Source: JBCBEX01 sp038528235
GTDB lineage: Bacteria; Bacteroidota; Rhodothermia; Rhodothermales; Rubricoccaceae
Direction: 5' to 3'
DNA length: 21,746 nucleotides
Assembly (NCBI GenBank): GCA_038528235.1
Contig: JBCBEX010000077.1
Coordinates: 1 to 21,746, forward strand
In this document: piece after piece, positions 6,461-14,722 of the stretch
How the letters are laid out: each line of letters starts with the position of its first letter
Numbering within the stretch: position 1 is the first letter of the stretch
The notes under the pieces: model-generated
Seen by the model: only the letters and a program-made list of their open reading frames with translations
The model's database searches: none
Told to the model about the DNA's origin: nothing
Position numbers and translations under genes: made by a program

Positions 6461-7681
6461 ATGGAAATTCCGTCGATCCAAGGACTCGCCATCGAGCGCG
6501 GGCTGCTGCCGCTTGAAAAGGCCGTAGCCGTGCGCGAGCACCAGCGTCAGCTACGCATTGGCGTGCCGCGCGAGGCCGTCAACGAAGAGCGCCGTGTTGC
6601 GCTTGCGCCCTATGGGGCGGGCATCCTCGCCGCCGCAGGGCACCGTGTCTACATCCAGCGTGGCGCGGGCGAGCAGGCCCACTTCTCCGACGTGGAATAC
6701 AGCGAGGCCGGGGCCGAACTCCTCCCCGACGCCGCCGAGCTCTACGCCGAGTGCGACCTCATCGCCAAGGTGTTCCCGCCGACGGAGGACGAGCTAGCGC
6801 TGATGCAGGAGAAGCAGACGCTCATCTCGGCGCTGCACCTCGGCGGCATCCAGCCAGACTACCTGCGCCGGCTCATGGACCTGCGCATCACCGGCATCGG
6901 CTTCGAGTTCATCACCGACACCGACGGCTCGCTGCCCATCGTGCGCATGATGCACGAGATCTCGGGCTCAATCGCCGTGCAGGTGGCGGCGCACTGCCTC
7001 GAAAGCACCGAGGGCGGTCGTGGCATCATGCTCGGCGGCATCTCGGGCGTGCCGCCGTCTACGGTCGTGATCCTCGGCGCGGGCGTGGTCGGCGAGTGGG
7101 CAGCCCGGACGGCGCTCGGCTTTGGCGCGCACGTCATCATCCTGGACAACGACCTCCCTGCGCTCCGCCAGATGGAGCACTACCTCGACCGACGCGTGAT
7201 GACGGCCACGGCCAACGAGCCGTACGTCCGCCAGGCCGTCCAGAATGCAGACGTGGTCATCGGGGCGATGATGAGCGCCGGGCAGCGCCCGCCGGTAGTC
7301 GTCACCGAGGACATGGTGGCGGGCATGAAGGAGGGCAGCGTGATCGTGGACGTAGTGATCGACCAGGGCGGCTGCATCGAGACGTCGCGGCCGACCTCGC
7401 CCTCGGCACCCACCTTTGTCCAGCATGGCGTGATCCACTACTGCGTGCCCAACCTGCCGTCGGTGGCCGCGCGCACGGCGAGCTACGCGCTCACGAACGT
7501 GGTCGTGCCCTACCTCCTCGACATCGGAGAAGCGGGGTCGATCAACGACGCGCTCTGGACGAACGGGAGCCTGCGGACGGGCACCTACGTCTACCGTCGC
7601 CACCTCACGAAGAAGAGCCTCGCCACGCTCTTCGGAATGCCCCACCGCGACATCGAACTGCTCATCGCGAGCGGCATCTAG
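6461..7681 (+). CDS. ald: Alanine dehydrogenase (Ald/PntA-type fold)
   Basis: A 406-residue NAD-dependent dehydrogenase that would interconvert L-alanine and pyruvate plus ammonia. After a 30-residue N-terminal extension comes the conserved GVPREAVNEERRVALAP (34-50). By alignment to characterised Ald, Arg37, Lys103 (IAKVFPP), His126 (ALHLGG) and Asp301 (VVIDQGG) occupy the substrate and catalytic positions. The Rossmann nucleotide loop GAGVVG is at 206-211, and the family signature ETSRPTS then HYCVPNLPSVAART follows at 307-339. Classical bacterial Ald has about 370 residues; the longer N-terminus and 'PNLPSVAART' in place of 'ANMPGAVPRT' place it in a divergent branch near the transhydrogenase alpha subunit. 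No PntB gene is adjacent, which supports a soluble dehydrogenase. It is monocistronic and converges on the gene at 7716-8882. Confidence 0.82.
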   Translation: MEIPSIQGLAIERGLLPLEKAVAVREHQRQLRIGVPREAVNEERRVALAPYGAGILAAAGHRVYIQRGAGEQAHFSDVEYSEAGAELLPDAAELYAECDLIAKVFPPTEDELALMQEKQTLISALHLGGIQPDYLRRLMDLRITGIGFEFITDTDGSLPIVRMMHEISGSIAVQVAAHCLESTEGGRGIMLGGISGVPPSTVVILGAGVVGEWAARTALGFGAHVIILDNDLPALRQMEHYLDRRVMTATANEPYVRQAVQNADVVIGAMMSAGQRPPVVVTEDMVAGMKEGSVIVDVVIDQGGCIETSRPTSPSAPTFVQHGVIHYCVPNLPSVAARTASYALTNVVVPYLLDIGEAGSINDALWTNGSLRTGTYVYRRHLTKKSLATLFGMPHRDIELLIASGI

Positions 7682-7715
7682 CGACGACTCCTGCCGCCGC
7701 TAGACGCCGCAGGGT

Positions 7716-8882
7716 TCAGGAACTCGTGACCTCGATGTCTACGGAGGAGGGGCGCCCGGAGTCGTCGAAGCGGCCGGAGGCGTCGCGGACCTCCAGGAAG
7801 CACTCCACCTCCCACTCGCCGAGGCCGTCCGGGGCTTCCACAGAGCGCTCGATGGTCTCGGTGCCGCGCACCTCGATGTCTTCGTCGCCGTCGAGGACGA
7901 AGGCAAACGGGTCGTTGCGGTCGGAGACACCTCGGGGTGGCGTGGCATCGCAGACGACGCGCCAGTCGCCCTCGCGAAGCGTCACATCGCCGGTGTTGCG
8001 GACGTGGATGCGGAAGCGGTAGTCACGTCCAGCGCGCATGTCGTCTTCCACTTCCAGGCGCCGGATCGCGCCCTCGATGTCCGGCTCGGCGATCCGGAGC
8101 GTGTAGGTGTACGGGTTGTTGCGTGCGTCGAGCGGGCGCCCGTTGTGCAGCACCGCTAGCTCGATCACGTAGTTGCCCGAGGTGCGCGGAACGACGAACT
8201 CGTGGCCGCCGGCATCGGAGACGCCGTAGTCCCAGTCGGCCTCGTCAAGGTCGATGGTGAAATCGAACTCGGCCTCCTCATCGCGCGAGGCACGGGAGGG
8301 ACTCCGGTCGAGAGTCCCGCGCACGGTGTAGGTGCCCGGCGGCCAGTTCGTCTCGCCTTCGTTCTCGACGGTCACGCTGAGCGTTACCTCCTGCTCGGGC
8401 TGCGCGCGCCCCTGCACGCGCGTCCGCCATCCGACGACGTGTGCGGCCTCGACCTCGATATTCTCGACGACTCGCTCCCCGAACGCGTTGTTGCGGTCGT
8501 CCACCATCGTCACGGTGAAGAGGTACTCGCCCGGCGTGCGGGGCACGTTCACCGTCCACGACACCTGCGTGGTGCCGCCCGCGGGCACGTCGCGCGTGAG
8601 CCGCTCGACGTGGTTGAACACCTCGCCCGTGGACGACGGCCCGTCGGTGAAGACCATGCCCACGCCGTAGCCGTCCGACCGCCGCCAGCCGCGGTCCTCC
8701 ACGATCTGCCCGTTGTCGTCGAGCGTGTTCTCCGCCGTGTTGCGGACGGTCACGGTGATGGTTACCCGCTCGTTGGGGTCGGCGGTGTCCGCCATCCGAA
8801 ACGAGACGATTTCGACTTCTTGCCCGATGGACGAGGGCGTGAACAGGAGAAGGAGGGCGCAGAGCCCGAGGAGGCGCAACAT
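7716..8882 (-). CDS. Secreted protein with three Ig/CARDB-like domains
   Basis: A 388-residue exported protein. Start ATG 8882 was preferred over ATG 8906 because it places a compact signal peptide first (MLRLLGLCALLLLFTPSSIG, cleavage before QEVEI). Three beta-sandwich repeats follow at about 21-146, 147-268 and 269-386. Each begins with a strand of the pattern 'V.I.V..RNTG/ENEG' (TITVTVRNTAEN, LSVTVENEGETNWPPGTY, RIHVRNTGDVTLREGDW) and ends with 'G.Y...V.V'. This resembles CARDB or NBR1-type Ig domains, which mediate adhesion or scaffolding. There are no catalytic motifs, lipobox or sorting domain. It lies 51 bases downstream of the beta-helix protein on the same strand, so the two probably form an operon and may act together at the cell surface. 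Specific function is unknown. Confidence 0.78.
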   Translation of the reverse strand: MLRLLGLCALLLLFTPSSIGQEVEIVSFRMADTADPNERVTITVTVRNTAENTLDDNGQIVEDRGWRRSDGYGVGMVFTDGPSSTGEVFNHVERLTRDVPAGGTTQVSWTVNVPRTPGEYLFTVTMVDDRNNAFGERVVENIEVEAAHVVGWRTRVQGRAQPEQEVTLSVTVENEGETNWPPGTYTVRGTLDRSPSRASRDEEAEFDFTIDLDEADWDYGVSDAGGHEFVVPRTSGNYVIELAVLHNGRPLDARNNPYTYTLRIAEPDIEGAIRRLEVEDDMRAGRDYRFRIHVRNTGDVTLREGDWRVVCDATPPRGVSDRNDPFAFVLDGDEDIEVRGTETIERSVEAPDGLGEWEVECFLEVRDASGRFDDSGRPSSVDIEVTSS

Positions 8883-8933
8883 GGTCGGGAGGGAGTCGAT
8901 CAACAAACAGCGGACACGGGGCGGGCGAGGTCT

Positions 8934-10217
8934 CTAAGGCTGGTAGACCTCGGCGGACTGGACGCCGAATTTTTGCGCCTCCGGCTCGCCAGGGAAGGGA
9001 TAGTTACCAGGCTCCAACACCATCCGAGGCGCGTAGCTGTCGACGTAGATCTCGGCCCAGTCTTCCTCCATCTCGCTCTCCTGGTAGAACGCGAGGTCGA
9101 CCGGGATGTCGGGGTCGAGGATGACGTTGCCGCCGCCGTCGTAGTCCGTGTCGTCCTCAACGCCGTAGAGGTCGATGACGAGGTAGCGCGGGTTGGGGCC
9201 GAATTTGCCCACGAGGACGCCCGTGTCGTCGCCCGCGTCCTCGTCGAAGAGCGAGCCGTTGGCGAAGAACAGGTTGTTGCGCATCGCCAGGTCCGGCATC
9301 CGGTCGAAGGGCCAGTCGTGCTGCATGGCGCCGCCCACGTTGTAGGCGAACAGGTTGCCCTCGATCTCGACGCGGTCGGTGCCTTCCTTGTGGTAGAGCG
9401 ACACGGCTCCGACGTTGCTCGACGTGGGGTCCGGGTTGAACGGCCAGTTCATCAGGAAGGTGTTGTGGCGCAGCGCGAGCGTGGCGATCCGGTTGCCTCG
9501 CCAGGACATCGTCCCGAGTTGCTGGATCGGGATGAGTGTGTTGAGGAAGAAGTTGTTCTGGATGAGCACCCGCGTGTCGCGCGCGGCCGGGGCGATGGTC
9601 GGGTCCATCGCGCCTTGCGGGCCGTTCATGAACACGTTGTCGGCTACCACGAGCCGCTCCGTGCGCAGGTTGCGGAACGACAGCAGCGTGTAGGTGCGGG
9701 TGCCACTCCCGCGCACGAGGCTGTTGGTGTCGTCGTCATAGACGTTGGACGGCCCAGCGTCGAGTACGAAACCCGAGAAGACGAACTCCTTGAGCACCGA
9801 ACGCTGGCCTAGCGTGAAGATGGGCCCGCCGCGTCCCTCGGACGTCTTCAGCAGGGTGGGCGTGTCGAACGGCGTGCGTGCGTCGAAGGCACCCGCGTAG
9901 CCGCCCAGGATGTGCAGGCGGGCGCGGGGGTTGTCCACGGAAGCCAGTGCCCAGGTGCCCGCGCCGAACTGCCCGTCGAACTCGCCGCCTGCGACGAGGA
10001 TGCGGACCGTCGGTGAGCCGCTGGCGAGGAGTTCGGCCGCCTGGGTCAGCGCGCGGTGCAGCGACCGGTGGGCGTAGCTGTTGTCATTGTCGGCGTGCTG
10101 CTCGGCGAAAGCGTAGGCATCGGTGCCGCGCGGGGCGACGTAGAGGGTGTAGTCGTTGGCCGCTGCGGGCAGCGCGAGGGCGAGGGCAAACAGCGACAGG
10201 AGGAGGGCACGAAGCAT
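8934..10217 (-). CDS. Secreted right-handed beta-helix protein
   Basis: A 427-residue protein starting at ATG 10217, chosen because it begins a clear signal peptide (MLRALLLSLFALALALPAAA, then NDYTLYVAPRGTD). The opening 'YVAPRGTDAYAF...SLHRALTQAAELLASG' is the DUF1565-like start of surface parallel beta-helix proteins. Hydrophobic/Asn ladder turns follow (ERLVVADNVFMNG, RVLIQNNFFLNT, LALRHNTFLMN, VEIEGNLFAYN, LAMRNNLFFANG), spaced like pectate-lyase-fold coils. This fold is common to polysaccharide lyases and adhesins; no catalytic set can be identified, so substrate and activity are not assigned. It is divergent from the membrane protein at 10452 across a 234-base spacer (10218-10451) in which I find no strong promoter or repeat. 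Confidence 0.82.
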   Translation of the reverse strand: MLRALLLSLFALALALPAAANDYTLYVAPRGTDAYAFAEQHADNDNSYAHRSLHRALTQAAELLASGSPTVRILVAGGEFDGQFGAGTWALASVDNPRARLHILGGYAGAFDARTPFDTPTLLKTSEGRGGPIFTLGQRSVLKEFVFSGFVLDAGPSNVYDDDTNSLVRGSGTRTYTLLSFRNLRTERLVVADNVFMNGPQGAMDPTIAPAARDTRVLIQNNFFLNTLIPIQQLGTMSWRGNRIATLALRHNTFLMNWPFNPDPTSSNVGAVSLYHKEGTDRVEIEGNLFAYNVGGAMQHDWPFDRMPDLAMRNNLFFANGSLFDEDAGDDTGVLVGKFGPNPRYLVIDLYGVEDDTDYDGGGNVILDPDIPVDLAFYQESEMEEDWAEIYVDSYAPRMVLEPGNYPFPGEPEAQKFGVQSAEVYQP

Positions 10218-10451
10218 AGGGCAGGGGGGATGCTGGTGGTGACGAGGGCTCCCGGGAACAGGCGATGTCCAGGGTGGGGCATCTGGGAACGCGCGGAACC
10301 TCCAGGGCAGGGCGCACGCGGTCCGAGTAGGCCCCGTCCGTCGGTTCTGGAAAGCACGGGCACCCGATGGCGTGTCCCTCGTATAGGAGACGGCTGACCG
10401 CTCACCCCGACATGGCGGTAGCCTGCACTTCTGGTCGTCACGACCCCACCC

Positions 10452-11318
10452 ATGCCTCTCGTCCGTCTGTTTGACGCGCTGGACCACCGCGCGTCGACCC
10501 CTCGCACCCGACGCGCCATCGGCGCCGGGCTCGTCATCGCCTTTCTGAGTTACCTCGTCGTGATCGAGCTAGGGCGGCAGGGGCTCCTGCCCGACGGGCT
10601 CGCCGCACGCATCCCGACGAGCCACTTCTACGCGGTCGACCTCGCCTTCAAGCTGCTCCTGCTTGTGGAAGTGGTGGAGTTGATCTTCGGGCTCGCGCAC
10701 TCGGTGGCGGACGCGCTGGGCAAGCAGTTGGAGATCCTCTCGCTGATCCTACTGCGGGCAGCGTTCAAGGAGTTGACCAACTTCCCGGAACCCATTGCCT
10801 GGGAGCCGGACCGTGCTGAGGCCGTCCTCCACATGGCCGCCGACGTCTCGGGGGCGCTCGTGATCTTCGTGGTGTTGGGCTTCTACTACCGCGCTCAGAA
10901 GCACCGACGGATCACGTCCACGGACCGCGAGCAGGCGCAGTTTGTAGCCACGAAGAAGCGCATCGCCCTGTTGCTGCTCGTGCTCTTCGTGAGCATCGGC
11001 GTCTACGACCTCGTCCGGTGGAGCATGGGCCTGCCCGTGGCCGACTTCTTTGCAACGTTCTACACGGTGCTCATCTTCGCCGACGTGCTGATCGTGCTCG
11101 TCTCGCTGCGCTACGCATCGTTCTACGCCGTTGTCTTCCGCAACTCGGCGTTCGCCATGACGACGGTGCTGATCCGCCTGGCGCTCGCGGCCCCGCCCTA
11201 TATCAGCGCTCTCATCGGTGTCGGCGCGGCCGTGCTGGCGCTGGGGCTCACGCTCGCCTACAACCGCTTCGCGCTCGAAATTGAGGGCGAGGCCGTCTTG
11301 GAAAGCGAGGCCGTCTGA
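10452..11318 (+). CDS. Polytopic inner-membrane protein of unknown function
   Basis: A 288-residue hydrophobic protein with about seven predicted membrane segments, at about 22-42, 62-84, 133-148, 170-190, 197-217, 233-252 and 253-272. The cytoplasmic N-terminus (MPLVRLFDALDHRASTPRTRRA) and the internal loop at 149-169 are Arg/Lys-rich, which fits the positive-inside rule. A notable polar stretch, 'LILLRAAFKELTNFPEPIAWEPDRAEAVLHM' between segments 2 and 3, carries several acidic and basic residues close to the membrane. I do not recognise a family. It stands alone between divergent and downstream units, so context gives no job. The following spacer (11319-11479, 161 bases) holds a candidate promoter for the next gene. 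Confidence 0.8.
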   Translation: MPLVRLFDALDHRASTPRTRRAIGAGLVIAFLSYLVVIELGRQGLLPDGLAARIPTSHFYAVDLAFKLLLLVEVVELIFGLAHSVADALGKQLEILSLILLRAAFKELTNFPEPIAWEPDRAEAVLHMAADVSGALVIFVVLGFYYRAQKHRRITSTDREQAQFVATKKRIALLLLVLFVSIGVYDLVRWSMGLPVADFFATFYTVLIFADVLIVLVSLRYASFYAVVFRNSAFAMTTVLIRLALAAPPYISALIGVGAAVLALGLTLAYNRFALEIEGEAVLESEAV

Positions 11319-11412
11319 ATTCGCAAGCAGGTGGGGACGGATTCGGTGTAGCGATTCGGGCGCTCCGGGTGGCTATTCGGAGTACGAAGCGGGTAGGTGA
11401 GACGAAACGCCC

Positions 11413-11441
11413 TTGACGCTGGGCCTAGGTCCATGTAACGT
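11413..11441 (+). promoter_or_regulatory. Candidate sigma-70-type promoter for the surface operon
   Basis: TTGACG (11413-11418, five of six to the -35 consensus) and TAACGT (11436-11441, matching the key first two and last bases of the -10) are separated by exactly 17 bases. A start near 11448 would leave a leader of about 32 bases before GTG 11480. The -10 is otherwise poor, so this is a candidate only. Confidence 0.35.
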
Positions 11442-11479
11442 GCGGGGCTGTCGTCCCCCAACCCGTCCGACGTGCCACC

Positions 11480-14400
11480 GTGCCTGCCTTCCGGTCCGTG
11501 CTCGCCCTCGTGCCCCGCCTGCTCACGCTTGCGCTCGTCGTCGGGCTCTGCGCGCCGCCCGTCGCGGCGCAGTACGGCTTCTCGTTCGGGCGCAACAAGG
11601 TGCAGTATGAGGACTTCGACTGGCACGTCCTGGAGACGGAGCACTTCGACGTGTATTACTACCCCGAGATGGAGGAGCTCGCCGAGTATGGCGCGGCCTT
11701 CGCCGAGGAGGTCTACGACGAGCTGGAGCACCGCTTCAACTTCTCGCTCGTCCGCCGCGTGCCCGTCGTCTTCTACGCGACCAACCTCCATTTCAAGCAG
11801 ACCAACATCACGCCGGGCTTCATCCCGGACAACGTCGGTGGCTTCTTCGAATTCCTCAAGGGCCGCGTGGTCGTGCCGTCGAACGGCGACCTGCACCGCT
11901 TCCGCCGCGTGATTCGCCACGAACTGGTGCACGTGTTCACCTTCTCGAAGGTGCGCCGCGCCTACGCCGACTACCGGCGGCCCGCCGAGACCTTCATCCC
12001 GCTGTGGTTCACCGAAGGCATCGCCGAGTATTGGAGCGGCAGCGCCGACCACAACCACGAGATGATCATGCGCGACGCCGTCGCGTCCAACTTCCTCGTG
12101 CCGCTCGACAACATCATTCGCATCCGGGGGAGCTACGTGATGTACAAGCAGGGCGAGGCGGTCTGCCGTTGGATCGGCGAGACCTACGGCGACGAGAAGC
12201 TGCTGTTGATGATGGAAAACGCCTGGCGCGACCCCGACTTCACGAAGGTCATCGAACACGTCTTGCAGGAGGACTTCGAGACCCTCTCCGAGCGCTGGGA
12301 CGAGTGGGTGCGCGCGCAGTACGTCCCCGACATCGAGGGCGCGGACGTGACGTCGCTCGTGGCGCAGCCCGTGCAGGCGCGCGGCTACAGCATGAAGCCC
12401 GCCCTCTGGACCGACGCCGAGGGCCAGCGTCACGTCGTCTACGCGGCCAACAAGAACGGCTACACCAACCTCTACCGCGTGGCCGTGGACTCGGCGATGG
12501 CGCCCGTCGAAGACCCACGCGTGGTGGTCGAGGGCGAGCGCAGCGCGGTCTACGAGGCGTTCCACATGTTTGACAGTCGCCACGATGTGAACGACGAGGG
12601 CCACGTCGCCTTTGTCACGAAGTCGGGCGGAGCCGACGTGGTGCACGTGTTCGACATGGTCGAGGAGCGCCGTCTCCACACCTTCGCCTTCGACGACCTC
12701 GTGGCGATCTACTCGCCGCACTGGAGCCCCGACGGCCGGCGGCTCGCGTTCACCGGCATCGCCCGGTCGGGCTTCTCCGACCTCTACGTCTACGACCTCG
12801 CCGACGACCGCCTCGCCCGCCTCACCGACGACGCCTACGACGACCGCGACCCGGCGTGGAGCCCCGACGGCACGCGCCTCGTCTTTTCGAGCGACCGCAC
12901 GGCGTTCGGGCACGAGGGCGCCTACAACCTCTTCACCTACACCTTCGAGGAGGGGGCCCTGGACGCGGGCGCGCTCGCCTACCTCACCTACGGCCCGCAC
13001 CTCGACCTGAGCCCGCGCTGGACGCCCGACGGCACGCGCGTCGTCTACACGAGCACGGTCCGGGACGAGGCTACCGGCCGCTTCACCGCGCAAGACCTCT
13101 GGACGGTTGAGGCCGAGAGCGCCACCCAGCTCCTGGCCCGCACGAGCACGGCTGCGCCCGTCCGGCATGCGACGCGGCTGACCCGCTTCACCAGCGCCTC
13201 GTTCGATCCCGTCTGGACCGACACGGACCGCATCGTCTTCGCCAGCTTCGAGAACTTCCGCTTCACGATCCGTACGATGGACGCGCGCGGGTTGGTAGAC
13301 GACCCCGTATCGATTGTCGCGGTACGTCCCGCCCTCGACCGATTCGGGCCGACGGCGCCGCTGTTGGCGCAGCGTGAGACGCCCCCGGTGTCGCCGCGCT
13401 CGGTCCTCATGCCGATCCCGGACGACGATGCGGCCAACGTGCCTGGCGGCGGAGACGCGTTTGCTGAGGACGGGCCCCTCGCAGAGACACCGCCCAGCGA
13501 GGCGATCTCCGCAAGTGTGGCGCTGCGCGCGCGCGTGGGTCTTACGTGGGAGCCGCCGGAGGCGTGGGCAGCCCGCCCCGTAGCCACCTCACCCGACGAT
13601 GGGACCCCACCCGAAGAGGGGTGGGCGTTCGATCCGATCCCGATCACGGAGGTAGAGCGCCAGCGCCCCTACAAGCGCGCCTATAACCTCGACATTGCCC
13701 AGGGCGGCGTGAGCACGAACCCGGTCTGGGGCACCTCGGGTGGCGCGGTGCTCGCCTTCTCCGACATGCTCGGCAACGACCGCTGGTACGTGTCCGCCTT
13801 CCAGGTCAACACGCCCGGCCGTTCGTTTTGGGAGGGCCTCAACGTGTCCGTCTCGCGGCTCCACCTCGGGCGCCGCGCCAACTTCGGCTACGGCGCGTTC
13901 CGCCTCGGCGGGCGGCGCTTCGACCGCGGCGACCCGGACGCGGCCGCGACGTATCCGGTCTTCTTCGAGGAGGTGTGGGGTGGCTTCGGCGCGGTGAGCT
14001 ATCCGCTCTCCAAGTTCCGCCGCATCGAACTCGGCACGTCGGCGGCCTGGAGCCAGAAGGACCAGATCACGGCGACCGAGACGCTGGAGTCAGTGCTCGT
14101 GAGCAACAGCGTGGCGCTCGTGCACGACACGGCGCTCTACGGCTTCAACGGCCCCGTCGACGGGTGGCGCGGCAACCTCACCGTCGGCTACACGACCGAC
14201 GTGCTCAACGCCAACGTCAACTACGTCACGCTGTCGGCCGACCTGCGCCACTACCTCCGCATCGTGCCCGGGCTCACCTTCGCCTCGTGGGGCCTCGCAC
14301 AGTCGAACATCGGGCGGCGCTCGCGGCTCTTCCTGCTCGGCGGAAGCTGGAACCTGCGCGGCTTCGGCTTCCTCGACGTGCGCGCGCGCAACATCCTATT

Positions 14401-14722
14401 CACGTCGCAGGAACTTCGCTTCCCGCTCGTGGAGGCGCCTGGCGCTATCCTGCCGATCCTCGCCCCGTTCGGCCTCGCCAACATTCGAGGCGCGGCCTTC
14501 TTCGACGCAGCCCACGCCTGGAACGACGACTTCTACAGCGACTCTATCGCCGAGGCGCAGCTCAACGCAGGACGCACGCTCGGCGCGACGGGGCTCGGGC
14601 TCCGTTTCAACCTCTTCGGCGCGTTCGTGCTGCGCTACGACCGGGGCTTCCGCTTCCGCGACGGTATCCAGTGGGACGAGCGCGAGGCGTTCAGCCAGTT
14701 CTTCTTCGGCTATGATTTCTAG
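11480..14722 (+). CDS. Surface metalloprotease / beta-propeller / outer-membrane barrel fusion
   Basis: A 1080-residue exported protein starting at GTG 11480 with a signal peptide ending at about residue 30 (APPVAA, then QYGF). Residues about 45-300 are a peptidase-MA-like gluzincin domain, with zinc motif HELVH at 147-151 (Glu148 catalytic) and the third ligand Glu179 in WFTEGIAEYW. A TolB/PD40 propeller follows, with blades marked by WSPDGRRLAF (about 415), WSPDGTRLVF (about 459) and WTPDGTRVVY (about 513). The last 340 or so residues form a beta-barrel with Omp85/surface-antigen features: LGGSWNLRGFGF, SQELRFPLVEAPG, and a C-terminal ...FFFGYDF ending in Phe, the usual BAM signal. The chain therefore appears to anchor its own protease in the outer membrane. 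Which side the propeller and protease face is not shown by sequence. The next gene overlaps it by 11 bases. Confidence 0.88.
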   Translation: MPAFRSVLALVPRLLTLALVVGLCAPPVAAQYGFSFGRNKVQYEDFDWHVLETEHFDVYYYPEMEELAEYGAAFAEEVYDELEHRFNFSLVRRVPVVFYATNLHFKQTNITPGFIPDNVGGFFEFLKGRVVVPSNGDLHRFRRVIRHELVHVFTFSKVRRAYADYRRPAETFIPLWFTEGIAEYWSGSADHNHEMIMRDAVASNFLVPLDNIIRIRGSYVMYKQGEAVCRWIGETYGDEKLLLMMENAWRDPDFTKVIEHVLQEDFETLSERWDEWVRAQYVPDIEGADVTSLVAQPVQARGYSMKPALWTDAEGQRHVVYAANKNGYTNLYRVAVDSAMAPVEDPRVVVEGERSAVYEAFHMFDSRHDVNDEGHVAFVTKSGGADVVHVFDMVEERRLHTFAFDDLVAIYSPHWSPDGRRLAFTGIARSGFSDLYVYDLADDRLARLTDDAYDDRDPAWSPDGTRLVFSSDRTAFGHEGAYNLFTYTFEEGALDAGALAYLTYGPHLDLSPRWTPDGTRVVYTSTVRDEATGRFTAQDLWTVEAESATQLLARTSTAAPVRHATRLTRFTSASFDPVWTDTDRIVFASFENFRFTIRTMDARGLVDDPVSIVAVRPALDRFGPTAPLLAQRETPPVSPRSVLMPIPDDDAANVPGGGDAFAEDGPLAETPPSEAISASVALRARVGLTWEPPEAWAARPVATSPDDGTPPEEGWAFDPIPITEVERQRPYKRAYNLDIAQGGVSTNPVWGTSGGAVLAFSDMLGNDRWYVSAFQVNTPGRSFWEGLNVSVSRLHLGRRANFGYGAFRLGGRRFDRGDPDAAATYPVFFEEVWGGFGAVSYPLSKFRRIELGTSAAWSQKDQITATETLESVLVSNSVALVHDTALYGFNGPVDGWRGNLTVGYTTDVLNANVNYVTLSADLRHYLRIVPGLTFASWGLAQSNIGRRSRLFLLGGSWNLRGFGFLDVRARNILFTSQELRFPLVEAPGAILPILAPFGLANIRGAAFFDAAHAWNDDFYSDSIAEAQLNAGRTLGATGLGLRFNLFGAFVLRYDRGFRFRDGIQWDEREAFSQFFFGYDF

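Noticed and set aside
7682..7715. Shared convergent terminator between ald and the Ig-like protein gene
   Set aside because: Only a 5-base CCTGC/GCAGG match with no T-tract on either strand; too weak to call.
6751..8022. 423-codon open frame on the plus strand
   Set aside because: Out-of-frame shadow of ald, rich in Arg/His/Pro/Gly and running past the ald stop into the convergent gene.
8202..9812. 536-codon open frame on the plus strand
   Set aside because: Antisense to the two secreted proteins, spanning both and their gap; no signal, motif or family pattern, while the minus-strand products have clear signal peptides.
10218..10487. 90-codon extension of the beta-helix protein and overlap with the membrane protein gene
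   Set aside because: The signal peptide begins at ATG 10217; the extension is Arg/Pro-rich and would overlap the divergent gene.
11258..13168. 636-codon open frame on the minus strand
   Set aside because: Antisense to the protease/propeller/barrel gene; composition is Val/Gly/Arg/His-rich with no domain pattern, typical of the mirror frame of GC-rich coding DNA.
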